A DNA stretch of 64,000 nt from Phylloscopus collybita (lineage: Eukaryota > Chordata > Aves > Passeriformes > Phylloscopidae). The notes beneath the pieces were generated by a model. The model was not told the origin of the DNA. It did no database searches and worked only from the letters and a program-made list of their open reading frames with translations. The translations under genes were made by a program, and so were the position numbers. Numbering within the stretch: the stretch's first letter is position 1; each line of letters starts with the position of its first letter. Below, one piece after another: positions 25,701-36,527 of the stretch. The stretch is from assembly GCA_027886175.1 (NCBI GenBank), contig JAJNNQ010000009.1:27951501-28015500 (forward strand), written 5' to 3'.

Positions 25701-26233
25701 TACAGATACACCATCTTGGTCAGAAACTACTGCAAAGGCTGAAAAGGGCAAAGTTGGTAAGGAGCTGACTGATGCTGCAATGATTTGTGATGTCTAAACT
25801 AGTTTTGGAGGATGTAGCGTAACAATGACCACGGTCACATGGTTTGTATTCATGAACCAAAATTCATGAAGCTCTTCTTAAATACATGCTTGTAGGAAGT
25901 TCCTTGTGTCAAGCTGCTGTGCCTTTCCCAGTCAAACTGGCTAAGGGATATCAGAACACTGATACCAGTAGGTGCTAATTATTTTTTAAGCTAGGCCTGA
26001 GAGCACCTTTGCCAACAAATTGCTTATAAAAGAGGTAACACCTGTGTGCAGCTAGTGAAAAGCTGTGTAATACAGGACTAGACTTGGTAATAGAGTAATG
26101 ACGTTAAAATGATTGTTAATTCAAGGTTGTATTATTTGCTGAAATAGACATGAGACCTTTTTCTGTGGGAATACTGTTTTTTGTCTTTTAAGGTATGAGC
26201 AATCCTGCATTAACCATGGAAAATGAAACCTAA
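7691..26233 (+). CDS. ZDHHC2: ZDHHC2 palmitoyltransferase, eleven coding exons (5' end off-window)
   Basis: This gene encodes a multi-pass protein acyltransferase that transfers palmitate to cysteines of membrane proteins. Known ZDHHC2 substrates include PSD-95 and SNAP-type proteins, and the enzyme cycles between plasma membrane and recycling endosomes. Eleven exons join in phase: 7691-7717, 10685-10779, 13638-13758, 14678-14747, 16352-16384, 21220-21340, 22086-22218, 24117-24243, 24407-24499, 25647-25756 and 26193-26233. Together they are 971 bp, about 322 residues. The family member is 367 residues in human, so about 44 N-terminal residues (cytosolic head and first membrane segment) are missing, and no matching CpG-rich first exon is visible in 1-7690. 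Diagnostic features are the cysteine-rich domain, the DHHC motif, three recognisable membrane segments and the C-terminus ending [15 protein letters not shown]15 is the closest alternative, but the C-terminal tail and the CNOT7/VPS37A neighbours favour ZDHHC2. Confidence 0.95.
7718..10684 (+). other. ZDHHC2: ZDHHC2 intron 2
   Basis: No gene is seen. It contains a G/T-rich tract at 8742-8818 and an AT-rich segment with several TAATTA-type motifs near 10380-10450. The rest appears unique. Confidence 0.8.
8742..8818 (+). repeat. G/T-rich low-complexity tract
   Basis: Consecutive TTTGG and TTGG units (GGTTGGTTGGTTGATTGG) run into a T tract. It is a simple sequence, similar in kind to the G/T run at 14375-14410. 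Confidence 0.7.
10685..10779 (+). CDS. ZDHHC2: ZDHHC2 coding exon 3 (second membrane segment)
   Basis: The acceptor is TTTTAG and the donor is GTAAGATA. The 95-bp exon completes a split Val codon and encodes a hydrophobic membrane segment ([15 protein letters not shown]). This is followed by the cytosolic stretch [13 protein letters not shown], which is strongly conserved in the ZDHHC2/15/20 group. It ends in phase 0. Confidence 0.95.
10780..13637 (+). other. ZDHHC2: ZDHHC2 intron 3
   Basis: This is a 2.86-kb intron between a GTAAGATA donor and a TTCCAG acceptor. Overlapping frames at 10994-11456 lie on both strands and have no recognisable product. A T17-type run lies near 12460. Confidence 0.8.
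13638..13758 (+). CDS. ZDHHC2: ZDHHC2 coding exon 4 (cytosolic linker to cysteine-rich domain)
   Basis: The acceptor is TTCCAG and the donor GTAAAT. The 121-bp exon starts FHLSYSDKE, contains [16 protein letters not shown], and ends with one base of the Ala codon that opens the AIRYC motif. It lies between membrane segment 2 and the zinc-binding cysteine-rich domain. Confidence 0.95.
14678..14747 (+). CDS. ZDHHC2: ZDHHC2 coding exon 5 (first zinc-binding half of the cysteine-rich domain)
   Basis: The acceptor is TTTAG and the donor GTAAGA. The 70-bp exon encodes [19 protein letters not shown] followed by SVCD. It carries the CxxC and CHHC zinc ligands that build the structural zinc fingers around the catalytic loop. 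It ends with two bases of a Lys codon completed in the next exon. Confidence 0.96.
14748..16351 (+). other. ZDHHC2: ZDHHC2 intron 5, with a hairpin before the DHHC exon
   Basis: This is a 1.6-kb intron. Its last 200 bp contain the inverted repeat at 16146-16198. A 126-codon minus-strand frame at 15378-15758 resembles no protein I know. Confidence 0.8.
16146..16198. repeat. Perfect 20-bp inverted repeat (intronic hairpin)
   Basis: The left arm is 16146-16165 and the right arm is 16179-16198, exact reverse complements around a 13-nt loop. The loop can add three more pairs (CCT with AGG) after two mismatches. The arms centre on CACATAATACAG and CTGTATTATGTG. In the transcript this would fold into a stem 153 nt upstream of the DHHC exon. 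Confidence 0.95.
16352..16384 (+). CDS. ZDHHC2: ZDHHC2 coding exon 6 (33-nt exon carrying the DHHC catalytic motif)
   Basis: The acceptor is TTTAAAG and the donor GTGAGT. The 33-nt exon encodes [10 protein letters not shown] between two split codons (Lys before, Trp after). The Cys of DHHC is the auto-palmitoylated nucleophile. The length is a multiple of three, so skipping it would keep the frame while removing the active site. Confidence 0.97.
16385..21219 (+). other. ZDHHC2: ZDHHC2 intron 6
   Basis: This is the largest ZDHHC2 intron fully inside the window (4.8 kb). A 154-codon plus-strand frame at 20188-20652 has no recognisable domain or coding-like composition and is probably chance in AT-rich sequence. 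No mobile element was recognised. Confidence 0.8.
21220..21340 (+). CDS. ZDHHC2: ZDHHC2 coding exon 7 (third membrane segment)
   Basis: The acceptor is TATCAG and the donor GTAAGT. The 121-bp exon completes Trp and reads [13 protein letters not shown], then a hydrophobic membrane segment, then [10 protein letters not shown]. The VNNCVG motif directly follows DHHCPW in all active DHHC enzymes. Confidence 0.97.
21444..21730 (+). mobile_element. CR1 LINE 3' end, sense
   Basis: Landmarks are AAGGGCATGTGGTGACAGGA, then AGGAAGAAATTCTTTACTGT, then GGTTGCCCAGAGAAG, then CCCTGTCCATGGCAGGG, then GGTCCCTTCCAAGCC, ending in a degenerate octamer (ATTCTGTG, ATTCC). The element begins about 100 bp after the donor of coding exon 7. 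The very 3' tail is conserved and the 5' end is truncated, as usual for CR1. Confidence 0.92.
22086..22218 (+). CDS. ZDHHC2: ZDHHC2 coding exon 8 (fourth membrane segment)
   Basis: A T-rich tract and TTTAG precede the exon and GTAAGT follows. The 133-bp exon reads [20 protein letters not shown], then the rest of membrane segment 4, then [12 protein letters not shown]. It contains the luminal loop and the last membrane segment. Confidence 0.97.
22219..24116 (+). other. ZDHHC2: ZDHHC2 intron 8
   Basis: This is a 1.9-kb intron with GTAAGT and TTTTAG borders. No repeat or RNA gene was recognised. Confidence 0.8.
24117..24243 (+). CDS. ZDHHC2: ZDHHC2 coding exon 9 (TTxE-like and PaCCT-region tail)
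   Basis: The acceptor is TTTTAG and the donor GTATGC. The 127-bp exon encodes [20 protein letters not shown], then [20 protein letters not shown]. The segment is cytosolic, and its N-x-R-Q-V-F-G core is the conserved packing element after membrane segment 4. Confidence 0.97.
24407..24499 (+). CDS. ZDHHC2: ZDHHC2 coding exon 10 (cytosolic tail)
   Basis: The acceptor is TTTCAG and the donor GTAATC. The 93-bp exon encodes [20 protein letters not shown] and then [10 protein letters not shown]. The short intron before it (163 bp) leaves little doubt about the join. Confidence 0.95.
24500..25646 (+). other. ZDHHC2: ZDHHC2 intron 10
   Basis: This is an AT-rich 1.15-kb intron. A short TATATGACA repeat lies at 25522-25571, shortly before the next acceptor. 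Confidence 0.8.
25522..25571 (+). repeat. TATATGACA-type microsatellite
   Basis: Four copies of a (TA)n-TGACA unit follow one another with varying numbers of TA. It lies 75 bp upstream of the acceptor of coding exon 11 and is likely to be length-polymorphic. Confidence 0.85.
25647..25756 (+). CDS. ZDHHC2: ZDHHC2 coding exon 11 (tail with SxxxLL sorting motif)
   Basis: The acceptor is CTACAG and the donor GTAAGG. The 110-bp exon encodes [20 protein letters not shown] and then [22 protein letters not shown] fits the SxxxLL-type endocytic signal described for the ZDHHC2 C-terminus. The stretch after TPSW differs clearly from the mammalian sequence as I recall it, so this part of the tail is evolving fast. 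Confidence 0.95.
26193..26233 (+). CDS. ZDHHC2: ZDHHC2 last coding exon and stop codon
   Basis: The acceptor is TTTTAAAG-like (TTTTAAG). The exon completes Gly, then encodes [12 protein letters not shown] and TAA at 26231-26233. The NPAL element corresponds to the NP-type sorting motif reported in the ZDHHC2 tail. Exonic sequence probably continues to a donor (GGAAAG then GTATGT) at 26267. Confidence 0.95.
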
Positions 26234-26266
26234 TTTCCCTTGAAACATCTGAATATGTAAGGAAAG

Positions 26267-29124
26267 GTATGTTAATATTCTATGTATTTAATATTTTATT
26301 TGATGATTTCTTACTGTTTGAAGAATGCACAAAAGAAAATGACTGAAACACATGCTGTTTTCTTTTCTTCCATTAATTTTTTTACCATGTGTAGTAGCAC
26401 ATGAATTCATAACTTTAAACCACCTGTTTCTTGATGTGTCATATTATGATGCTTGTTTTTGTTATTGTTGTTATTATTGTTGTTACTATTGTTCCCATTC
26501 TTAAGAAAGATACTGAAATTTTGAGTATTCAAGCTGTTCAGGAAATATCTGTAACGCTAAGTTTGAAAATTAGGCTGGTTCTTAACACTGAATGCAAACA
26601 TCATAGCTTTGTCTGCTAGAACAGGTAAAAGTCTACCAAATGATGAAGCAAAAAGGATGTAGTCTAATATATAAGCTATTAGTGTCTTGCTCTGAATCAG
26701 GTACTGAGCTGCACCCTATTTAACAGTAAAAACATGCTGCCTGCTGAAGACAAAAGGTGCCCATATGACTTCCTGAGCATTTAATCACCTGTTGTCAAGA
26801 ACAGCTGAGATTTTCTTGATTTCTTGCGTTAGTGTCTTGCAACACAGACTTCCCAGAAAGCAGGTTTGAGAAGAAGCTAGTAAATTCTGTTAGGTACATA
26901 ACAGGAGTTGACCTTTACCCTGGGTTGTGGAGAATGAGCACAATCATCACATTCAGTGTATGAATATTGAATATAAGCCCACCAAAACTTATGGAATTAA
27001 ATTATTTTGTATTTAAAAACTGTATAAAAAGCTTGACTCCAACCCTAAGAATTTCTGCATACCAAATAAACTGGTATGGAGGATTTGTTCCAGCAGGTTA
27101 TTTCTTAGCTGTTGGAAGCACCTTTTCGGTCATCCTGAAAAAGCGTCTAAAGTGAATGTTCTTCCTTTATGTGTGGTAGGACTCTTGGACATGCTGTCAT
27201 GGCTGTGAGGTTGCTCGTGGTCCCTCATGGAAGAAATGATGGGCATGCAAAGTCATCAGGGAACTGCAGTGATTGTTACTAGACCCATTTAGGAATGGCA
27301 TTGCACTGTCAAGGCAGATTACTAAACTAGTAGGCGTGCAGATACCAACAGATGGGCCCATAGCTTGTACCAAAAAGTTCCTGAAAGTTCAGTTTGGTTC
27401 ATAAGAGAAATTTGAAAACCTCTTGGCCCTTGCATTCTGGGTTTGTGTTCAGTGATGAAGATACAGTTCCAGATATAGGTACATCTGCAAACTTGATGTG
27501 AAGTGTTAGAGGTGTTGAAAATGTGGGTGTCAGATGAAGAGAGTTGAAGAGATGAGCAAAGGAAACTCAGATGATGACTGCAATTTTCACTGCTCTGCGT
27601 ATGATAGAATATTTTAATATTTATTTAATATTTATTTATTTTAATAGCATATAAACCCCTCATTTCTAACCCTTTGTTCAAAATGTTAGGTGTTGCATTT
27701 CTCCACTGTTTAATTCATCAGTTCTTTCAACAAAACAACAGCTTCTGGAAAAGACTAAATTACTTTCACCTTCAGTTAGTTTAATGTCTTAACATTCATC
27801 ACTAATCAAGAGTTAAATACTGGAGACAGACTTTAAAGAAACAGATTCTTGGATTGTTATAGAAATACCATTAATTGCAACTAGTTTTTATTGGGTTGGA
27901 GTTCTACTTTCTGAAGTCCTAACACTTCATTTACTTAGATTAAACTTTAAAAGGTATTACTTTTCTTAGAAGAGTGTGTACATTTTATTGGAACTTTGTC
28001 ATTGAGATTACTCAGAATATCGAACATGGTCTGTGACTCTTCTGAAGATGTTAAAAGTGGGTCGGTTTTCCCATCAGTTCAGCTTGATAAACATCTTGTG
28101 CTCTTTCTTAATTTTTTCTTCTTTTAGTCCAGTCTGAGAAAAAGTTGTGTTTGCAGTCTGATTATTTTACCCTGCGGGGTTTGGGGACTTTGTTTGGTGT
28201 TGTTTTTTTCTTTTTGGAAGCATCCATTTTGAAACATGGCTTTTTAAACAGACAGTACTTTCAGAGGAGGTTGTGTTCCAAAGATTAAGTCTGAAGTCAC
28301 ATAAAGGGGCTCCTGGAAGTTGGTTTTGCCTCACTTTGGGTTCGTGCACTTTCAGAAGAATAGTAAGGACTGGTAATTCTCTGGCATGAACATAAGTACA
28401 GAACAGATTGGTTGTACCCTTAGCTCTGAGATATTTCTGTGTGGCAGTTAAAACTTTCTGGAGAAGTAACAAAAAAGATAGATTACTGTCTATATTTATG
28501 TGCCATACAGTTGCTGGAATAAGAGCCCATATATAAAAAACTCCTTTTAGCTACTTTGCAGTTAACTTCATTACATTATTGTCAATATATGAGTTATATT
28601 TCTTCCTTGGAATTGAATGGAATACTTTTAGTAGGGCTGCTGAAATCACCACAACAAAAACAAGTAATTTCATCTTAGATATGAAAAATACAGCCCACAA
28701 CCCATGCCAATGTGTTAGAATTAGAATTTCTGTCCCACCAAAGGATCTGTTCAATAGCTTCTATCCTATAATCCTTCATATTTCAGCAGAGGACTAACTA
28801 CCAAAAGTGCCAGATGTAGTTTACACGAATGTAATAGAGAATTGGTTTTTAATTATGTTGGTATGTGGAAGTACTGTAAAAATAGCTCATGCCATTTTAT
28901 CAACTGGTGGCCTGCTCGCTGTGTAGTCAGTACTTATCACTGTCATCCTGAAGTAGATTAATAACGTGTCTGTGAACACTCTTATTGGGTTCCTCTTCAG
29001 GTTGGGATTTTTATTCTGCTGTTAGTCACTTTCCCCTTCAAGTTGACGAGACTATTACAATAACATAATTTTTATGTATTCTTTTATTCAAATAATGTGT
29101 TTTGTGATTAATATTCTGTTCCAG
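26267..29124 (+). other. ZDHHC2: Probable ZDHHC2 intron in the 3' UTR
   Basis: It is bounded by GGAAAG/GTATGT and TTCTGTTCCAG. No coding exon is seen inside. An AT-rich ATTTATT cluster lies at 27605-27650. The stop codon is only 33 nt upstream of the junction, too close to trigger nonsense-mediated decay under the usual 50-nt rule. Confidence 0.5.
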
Positions 29125-32100
29125 TTTAAGAACAAGCTGTTATTGGAAGGAAGATGCATTCTTCCAAATATCAGCCCTGTTGGCCAGCTGCTCCTGTCTT
29201 CTCCTCTATGGATGTGCTCAGAAAACAAACTGACAGATGATTAGCTGTCTCCATGTCACTGCTTGAAACACGAAACTAAACATAGTACTTCTGAACCATA
29301 TAAAGGATGCTTCAACTTCAAATTACTGGGTTTGAATGGTGAAGGATGATTGAGTACTAGAAAGTGAAAAAAAAGTGTCTGCGTTTACAATTGTAAAAAT
29401 TTAATGGCTGGTTTTACTTTGATATTCAGCACAAGAAAAAATGTGAACTTACTATCAGTTCATGTTCTTGGCTTGGTTTTGAAAATTTACCTTTTCATTT
29501 AAATTGTTGTAAGTAGTTGACTTCAAAATCAAATTTTTGCACTACTGGCATTATGAACTGGGAGAACAGCCAGTGTTGATTAGGAATAGCTTAGTGGCTT
29601 GGTGGACTGTATTTTCTTTTGAGCCCTTGATAAGCAATTTTTGAAGATAAGAAGACCTAAGTGAAGTGTCTGATTATCTTTGGAACATTTTTTGGAAAAC
29701 ATTATTGTAAAAGCTCTGTTTTCCCTCAGGTCTGCCCTACCAATAGTTTGAAAAGTTGTTGAGAGGGGAAAAAAATCCTTTGGTTAATTGAATGCTACAG
29801 TGTGCCACTGCTCAGTGATGTGGTAAAAAGCTTGTGTTCAGATGGGGAATATGTGAGGCCAGCTGGGGATTTTGATGGAAGCTTCACCGAATAGTCCTAT
29901 GAAATGGGATTTTATTGTCCCATTTAGAGCTCTTACCCCTTGTGGGAAGCAAATGTTGGCCCTGAACTTGATCCAAAATGATTTTTACCAACCTATGTTA
30001 GTTACCGAGGGCCACTGTCTTTCAAGCTCCTATTAATCAGTATTTGTCTCGGATTTCTTTTTTCACTTTTTCTTCAAGACACTGCCTTTCTTACTGCATA
30101 ACTTAATGAATACCATGTACAGTCAAGGAGACTTACTGTTACAACCTGTGATATTTGCATTTACAGGACAATGGACTTTTGATTGCAATACCAAAAAGCC
30201 AAGCTGCTGTACATAGGAAATCCCATTCAGTTAAGTTAGGAGCCAGCAGCTTTCTTAGGATCAGAGTTTACTGATCAGAATAGAAGAGGCATTTTTGGCT
30301 TTCAAAGTCAAGGAAGATTCAGTCAAGGAAGTTTCAGCAACACAAAATCTAATTGTCTTGTGCCTTTTGTATACACTACATTTATGGTATCAGTGTTTAC
30401 ATTTAAATGCAAATTTCTGTTCTGAAAACAACTTTGGGAGGAGCTTAGTTATGCTTTCTGGGGGCTAGATAAAAAGACAAGTCAAAAAAGAAAGGTGAAA
30501 ACCTCTCAGACTATGCTGAGTTCAGTTGAAACAGGGAAGTGCTGCTATTATCAAACCTGAGTTACTTAGTAGGTTGATTCACAGTATAAAGATGCCAATC
30601 ATTTGTTTAGGAAACTGGCAGCAGGAGTAAGTGATATAATTCTGAAAGCAAAAGATACTATCAACTCTTCTACCAGCAGGTAACTTCAAAATCTGTCTTT
30701 CTTGGGTTTGCAACTTAAGTGATAGCTGGTGTGGCAAAATGTGGGGGGTTTTTTCTCTAGTGAGGGAAAATATATGTATTTTGTTTTTTTCTTTTTATCT
30801 AAAAATTTTACCAGCCTGAAAACATCTGTTTATTGCCAGAAGTGCCAGAGTGTGGATCCCTTGATGTAGAACACCTTTTTAAAACTAGCATGAAGGTAGC
30901 ATACAGTTTACATGATGCCTGCAGAGATCTAGTTACCAAAAGATTTTTTGCAGCTCTTTATTCAGTGTTGTTCTGTCAGCTTACCTCATATTCATGTTTG
31001 TTTAAAGGCAAACTTGTCAAGGGATAAGGGGGAAAGGGAAAATATATTTTTTAACACTTGGGGTTCTCTATCTGTAGAGTCTTGTTTTTTATGCAGTTAG
31101 TCACAGGGTGGTTTGTCATGGAGCATGCATTTAAAAATACTGAATAGAAAGTTGAAATTCAGCTTCTGTGTATCTTGCGCCGTATTTTTATGTAAAGACA
31201 AAGATTTTTTTCCCTGGCAAAACACATCATGGAAATGGATCTAATATAGATGTCAGTCTCTCTGTGTCCAGGGCTCTGAGATATCTCAGTAAGGCTGGGG
31301 ATCAGTGTAGAGAAAGGACAGGGATAAGGGATCAAGAAATGCCTGGCTTCTCCATGTCTCAGAAGTCACACTTGGAAAGCACAATACCCCCAAATAATCT
31401 GCAGTTTTGTTGCAGCCAGAGGCTGTCCCCCTCACAGAACACTGATGGAGGCATGGGAAACGGACACTGATGAAGGGAAGAGAAAGGGAAAGAAAGGATG
31501 GTAGCTCAGAGGGCTGTAGCTACATGTGCGCTCTGGATGGGCAAGAGCTGTGTCTCCATGAAGAGCACTGTCAGCAGGCTTTGAGGGTTCCTGGCAGTTC
31601 TCACTGTGTAGAGTATGGACAAAATCGAGCTGATCATGCTCCAGAGTATAATTTCTGATGATATGACTGTACTCTTGGCTTTAAACTCTCTAGTACTTCC
31701 TATAACAAAGTGAAAATTCTCTTTTTGACATACTGACCATTGTCAGTGTTACAATGCACGCAGGAGAATTTGTGAAGAAGTCAGGGTAGCAAGGATGCAA
31801 TGTTGTTTGTCTGCCTACACTGATTCTCCTGTCCTTTATATTCTTGCTAGGCACTTTACTACAGCCTTTTTGTGTATTTCTGTATTTTTTTTAAGGAGTG
31901 CTTTTTACCTACTGTACAGTTACTAATCTACTTTTTTGCTAAAAAGAAAATAATATCCCTGATATTTGTCTAGAGGTATGACTGCATTTCAAGGTTTAGT
32001 GGAAACTGGATGAGTTCTGCAGACTCCTCAGATGGGCCTGAGTCCCAAATGACAACAGAGTTAAATTTATTTTGTATATATGTAAACAGTCATATGAACC

Positions 32101-32389
32101 ACGGCTCCCTACATCTGTAAAAAATTTCTTTTATTTGTAGGTTAGAACAAATCCAAAACATCTGCACCAGAAGTAGTCCACACATACTCTCTATCAGTAG
32201 ACGTACTGGTGATGGAGTACTCAAAAGTCTTCACAGAGAACTATTTTTGTTAAGAAAATGGAACACAATCTTTGTGAGCAGTTAAGATACAGCTGCTGTT
32301 ATGCACTTTAATTCTTTAACTGGAGAGAAAAAACACTGTCCAGTTTAGGTTACAGACTGAAAGTTCTTTGGTACGCTGTGGCAGGTAAT

Positions 32390-32545
32390 GAATGAAACAC
32401 AGAGTCTCAGAGTGGCAAAGGTTGGAAGGGACCACCACTGGGGTTATCTGGTCCTTGCTCAAGCAGGATCATCCTTAGAGCACATTGCACAGTATGAAAT
32501 ACAGATGGATCTTGAGTATCTCTTGGGAGGGACACTCGAGAAAGG
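32390..32545 (-). mobile_element. CR1 LINE fragment, antisense
   Basis: Plus-strand text GAGTCTCAGAGTGGCAAAGG, then TTGGAAGGGACCACC, then ATCTTGAGTATCTC reads as the reverse complement of a CR1 3' end. It is diverged and internally deleted. Boundaries are approximate. Confidence 0.75.
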
Positions 32546-32715
32546 AAATAAGATTGTTTCAGTGTGTGGAATGCTGTAGCTGGTTTTCATCATTATTTTT
32601 GGACTGAGAGTTCTTCCTCTGGTTCGGTTGACTGGTGTGTGGAGGGTGGGGGGAAATATATTCCTACATAAATTTAGTGTATAACTTTACCACTTGTTAA
32701 TGCATAGCTCACATA

Positions 32716-32721
32716 AATAAA
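32716..32721 (+). terminator. Candidate ZDHHC2 polyadenylation signal AATAAA
   Basis: This is a canonical hexamer in ACATAAATAAATGC, followed within 30 nt by TGTCTGT. No earlier canonical AATAAA was seen after 29125. Use of this site is not shown by the sequence alone. Confidence 0.35.
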
Positions 32722-34081
32722 TGCTTCATGTTCAGCATGCCATGTCTGTAGTAGTCATTGAAACACTACCATCAGTGTTACTGATGCTGTAGCTGAACAG
32801 CAGAACATCATCTCTGCTAGGGCCTCACTAACAACACAGTTGCTGTAAATGTCCCCCCTCACCCCTTCATCAGGAGTCTTGGACTTTTATAGGTGTATTT
32901 CCCTTCTCCAAGCTTCACCGCACAACACACTGACACCAGGCTGAGAAGGAATCAGTTACTTTATCATCTTTCATGGGCGAAACACTCCATGCCTTTACGC
33001 TGGCAGAGCAGACAGCTTTGAGTACTCCTTTGAGTACTGTTGATGGTAAAAAGGTGGAATTTTGTCCCCCCAAAAAGGGTGGGGGGAGGGAAGGAGGTGT
33101 CTTAAACCCCCTATACTTTATAGAGGTGAGAAGGTACAAGAGAGATAGTTACTAACCATGATTGTCACCCTCAGCAGCTTTGCTTCATGAGGGTTCTCCA
33201 CTCCCTGCCAGGCCAGATTCTTCAGAGCTGCCTGACTTTCCCCTCTTTTCTAAGTCTTGCTAAGGAAAGAGCTGGATCCACCTCCTGTGCAGAGAGGAGT
33301 GAGACTGTTGGCTCAGGGACCTCTGAAACTGCAGGAACAGTTACGTAAAGATGAAAGAAGCTTTTACCTCTTCACTTCAGACATAACCTGCAGTATATGA
33401 TCCAAGCTCATCCTGTTTTTAAAACCCTTCCAAAAATACTGGTATTGAACCATACACAAACATTCTCATCCAAAACAAGATTTAAAAAAAGAATGTGCTG
33501 CTATGCAGTGGGGGTTGTGGGATGTCTCTATTGCTGCTTCACTTATATCTATCACCTGCTTATCTGTGACCTTGTAGTAGGATGGGAAAAGCAGCAGCCT
33601 GAGCAAGTGACATCTGCTATAACCTAAGGAAAGCCTTGCTGTGTTCCCTCAGCAGTTTTTCAATTATTCCTTCTTTAAAGTTTTTATCATCTTACTTTCT
33701 CTCTTCTCCTTCCCTTCCCTAGAAGTCCAGATTAAAAGTATTTAATGTGAAATGTACAATCACTACTTGCGTTCTCTTTATTACTTTCCCTCACAAAGTT
33801 GATTCTAGATAGGTAATTCCCTCATTTCTCCAGTGTCACTGATCACTGAAATACAGTAACTCAGTCATCCTGAAATCAGCATTCGAAGCATTGATCACAT
33901 CCTCCATCCTAGATCACTGTAATCTCAAGCAGATGGTCCCAATAGTTTGAGTGCAGCAGTTGGAAGAATGTGCTGTGAGCCATCTCCCCTTTCTCCCCCT
34001 CTGCATGCTCACAGTTTAACTGATTGGCATAACTGGAACAGACCCAACACTTCCTGACAGTCATCACTTTATGAAGTCACT

Positions 34082-34104
34082 TTCTTTTTTTTTTTTTTTT
34101 TTTT
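34082..34104 (+). repeat. Poly(T) run
   Basis: This is an almost pure T tract (T-rich TTTCTTTTT followed by about 20 T), read as poly(A) on the minus strand. It is not flanked by a recognisable retrocopy. Confidence 0.8.
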
Positions 34105-36527
34105 AAATCTGAAAATAGGATAATTCTTAGTTCACTAAAGAAAGAGCTCCTGTTATAAAGGCAGAAATAGACAACATGCACTGTTACAGCCTGAACAACA
34201 GGCACTTTGTTTCCAGTTATTTTCTCCATCACAGCAAGAGATTTATCTATTTCAAACAGATACAACAGTACCAATCAGCAGCTTCATATAAAACACTATC
34301 ATAGATACTACAGCTACCCAGAGCATGCAGAGGGACAAGAATGAAGGAAACAGAGAGGTTGCCAAGCTCAGCTATTACATGATGAGAAGTAAAGAAAGGG
34401 TATTACCAGTGCAACCCCAACTCTGCTTTGCTGTCCTACAAAAGATAAAGCACATTTTCTGTAACACAGCTTAAAAAGTTCATCTGCTGCCAATTTCTGC
34501 CTGATACACAGAGAAGGGAAAAGGCATCCCTTCCACTTGCCAGTTCTCCCTCACATTATCCAACAGTTAACTGAGGCAAGTGTCTTAGGAGCAGGGGAAA
34601 GAGCACTCTTGGGCAAAACAATTCTACTTCACCAGAGGCAGGAAATAATATCTGTGCTGGCAGAAGGAGGACAACACCAGCCTCTGCAGTAATCAGATCT
34701 TCACAGCTGGCATGAATGGGCAGATCTATTCCCAACCCAAGACTGCTCAAATAATGCAGGACAATCATCCTCATTTCACTACCTGTGTAAGGGTAGTGCA
34801 AGAGGGAAATAAACACCAAACACGTACCCTCATGGATGAAGGAAATAAAACAATCTCGCAGTCAAGGTGCACTAAACATCAGACATACCAGGAAAATAAC
34901 TTCATGGTTATGTACAGAAAAGTACACAGAGATAACTGATTTTACTCTATGTAAAAAATTACTCTATGTAAAATGGGATTTATTCTTGGTGAGATTTTGT
35001 TCAAACTCAACAATTTAAAGTAGTTATACAAATACCCACAATTCTACTGGAGTCTTTTAGCTTTCTTTGCCATCACTGACATGGTGGTGTAAAATAAAAA
35101 TCTTGAGAGGTCTGTTTTATTTAAAATTTCACCTCATTATTTTACAGGTTAATCAACGCAATGAACCCACTTCACCCTAAATCTACTGACATACGAATAT
35201 TAAACTTCCAGGAAAGTTCTAAAAACTGCTTCAGTATAGAAGTGTTTTCTTTCAGTGCATGTTGGTTTAAGTGAGTTATTAGTTAATTCAAGTTGAAAAA
35301 CCAATTGGGAGTTTAAACAGAACTTCTTTATCTCCACTTTGTTTTTACATTCCTAATCTGATCTTCCTCCGCCAAGGACAAGTTTTCGTTACTCCAAACT
35401 TTGCTAGGCAGGTCCTAAGAGTAAAAACCAAAGCAAAGAAGACATTGAGTAGCTTGGCCTTTTCCATGTCCTTTACAAGTTAGTCTTTTGCCAACATTTA
35501 GCAGTAGTGTCACATTGCTCCTGCTGTCCCTGTACAAGCTTTTCTTGTCCCTCACTAGAATCAACTTCAGACAGACTTTGCTTTTCTTAAACCAATCCCT
35601 TCATCCATACATCAGACAACATCACATGTCCTGATTCCACCTTTCTGTGTTTTGCATTGAATCAGAAGCACCTTATTCAGGCTTCCTGCTATTTTTCTTG
35701 GATTTTCAGAGTAAGGGAATGAACCATTCTTGCGCATGGAATAACCAGTCAGATAAGGTAAGAGAAATTTCTTGGATGTCAGAGTTTATAGGTCATCAGT
35801 AAACTCATGTGGGAGAAAGCCTTAAATACTCTGAATGTGTTCCAGACCTATTTTCCTCCACCTCAAGGATGCTTCTTGCCTAGTTTCAATGAGGAAAGGA
35901 ACTAAATGCTTAAAATAAAGATTATATATTTAAAAAAAAAAATAGTGACAGAGAACATAAGGTTCCTGGAACACTCATCTGACTCCAGAAGCCAAAAATA
36001 CAAGTGGATTAAAAATAGAAAGATCAAATATAACAGGTTTTGATATTGCATTTCTTCTGACAAACCTACTCAACAACAGTGTATTTTAAATAGATTGGGA
36101 AAAGCAGAGGCCTAGAAAGAGAATTGTCTCTGAACAAAAAGGTGGATGTCTAGACAGCTGGAACTGTGCATGCACATTAATTTTTGCAAAAGCAATTAAA
36201 GCTGGCCACTTTGGAAACAGATTTCAGGCTCTGAAGTTTACACGTAATGGTCCTACACATAAGAAATTACTTTTTTCATAATCTCTACAACTCACAATTT
36301 AAATCACTCCTTAATGGAAGCGAAATCTAATTTTGCCAAGGAAATGAATGATGCACAGATGTCTCCCTAGCTGCAATCAACTCGCAACAGACAGATCACA
36401 CTGATCAGATCAAGAGTTCTCTCACAAAATAAAGCATAATAATCTGTTTCATGCTCACCAGTGGCTTTTGAGAAATACTTTTTGTTACTGGAAGAAAGCT
36501 CAAGAGTAAAATTCTTTGAAGTGAAAT

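Larger units (their letters stand above)
29125..32740 (+). other. ZDHHC2: Probable ZDHHC2 3'-UTR exon
   Basis: A good acceptor (TTCTGTTCCAG) ends at 29124, and a matching donor lies at 26267 downstream of the stop codon. No ORF of interest follows. The first clear AATAAA on this strand after the acceptor is at 32716-32721. A CR1 fragment sits inside at about 32390-32545. The exon is inferred from splice signals only, and its 3' end is uncertain. Confidence 0.5.
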
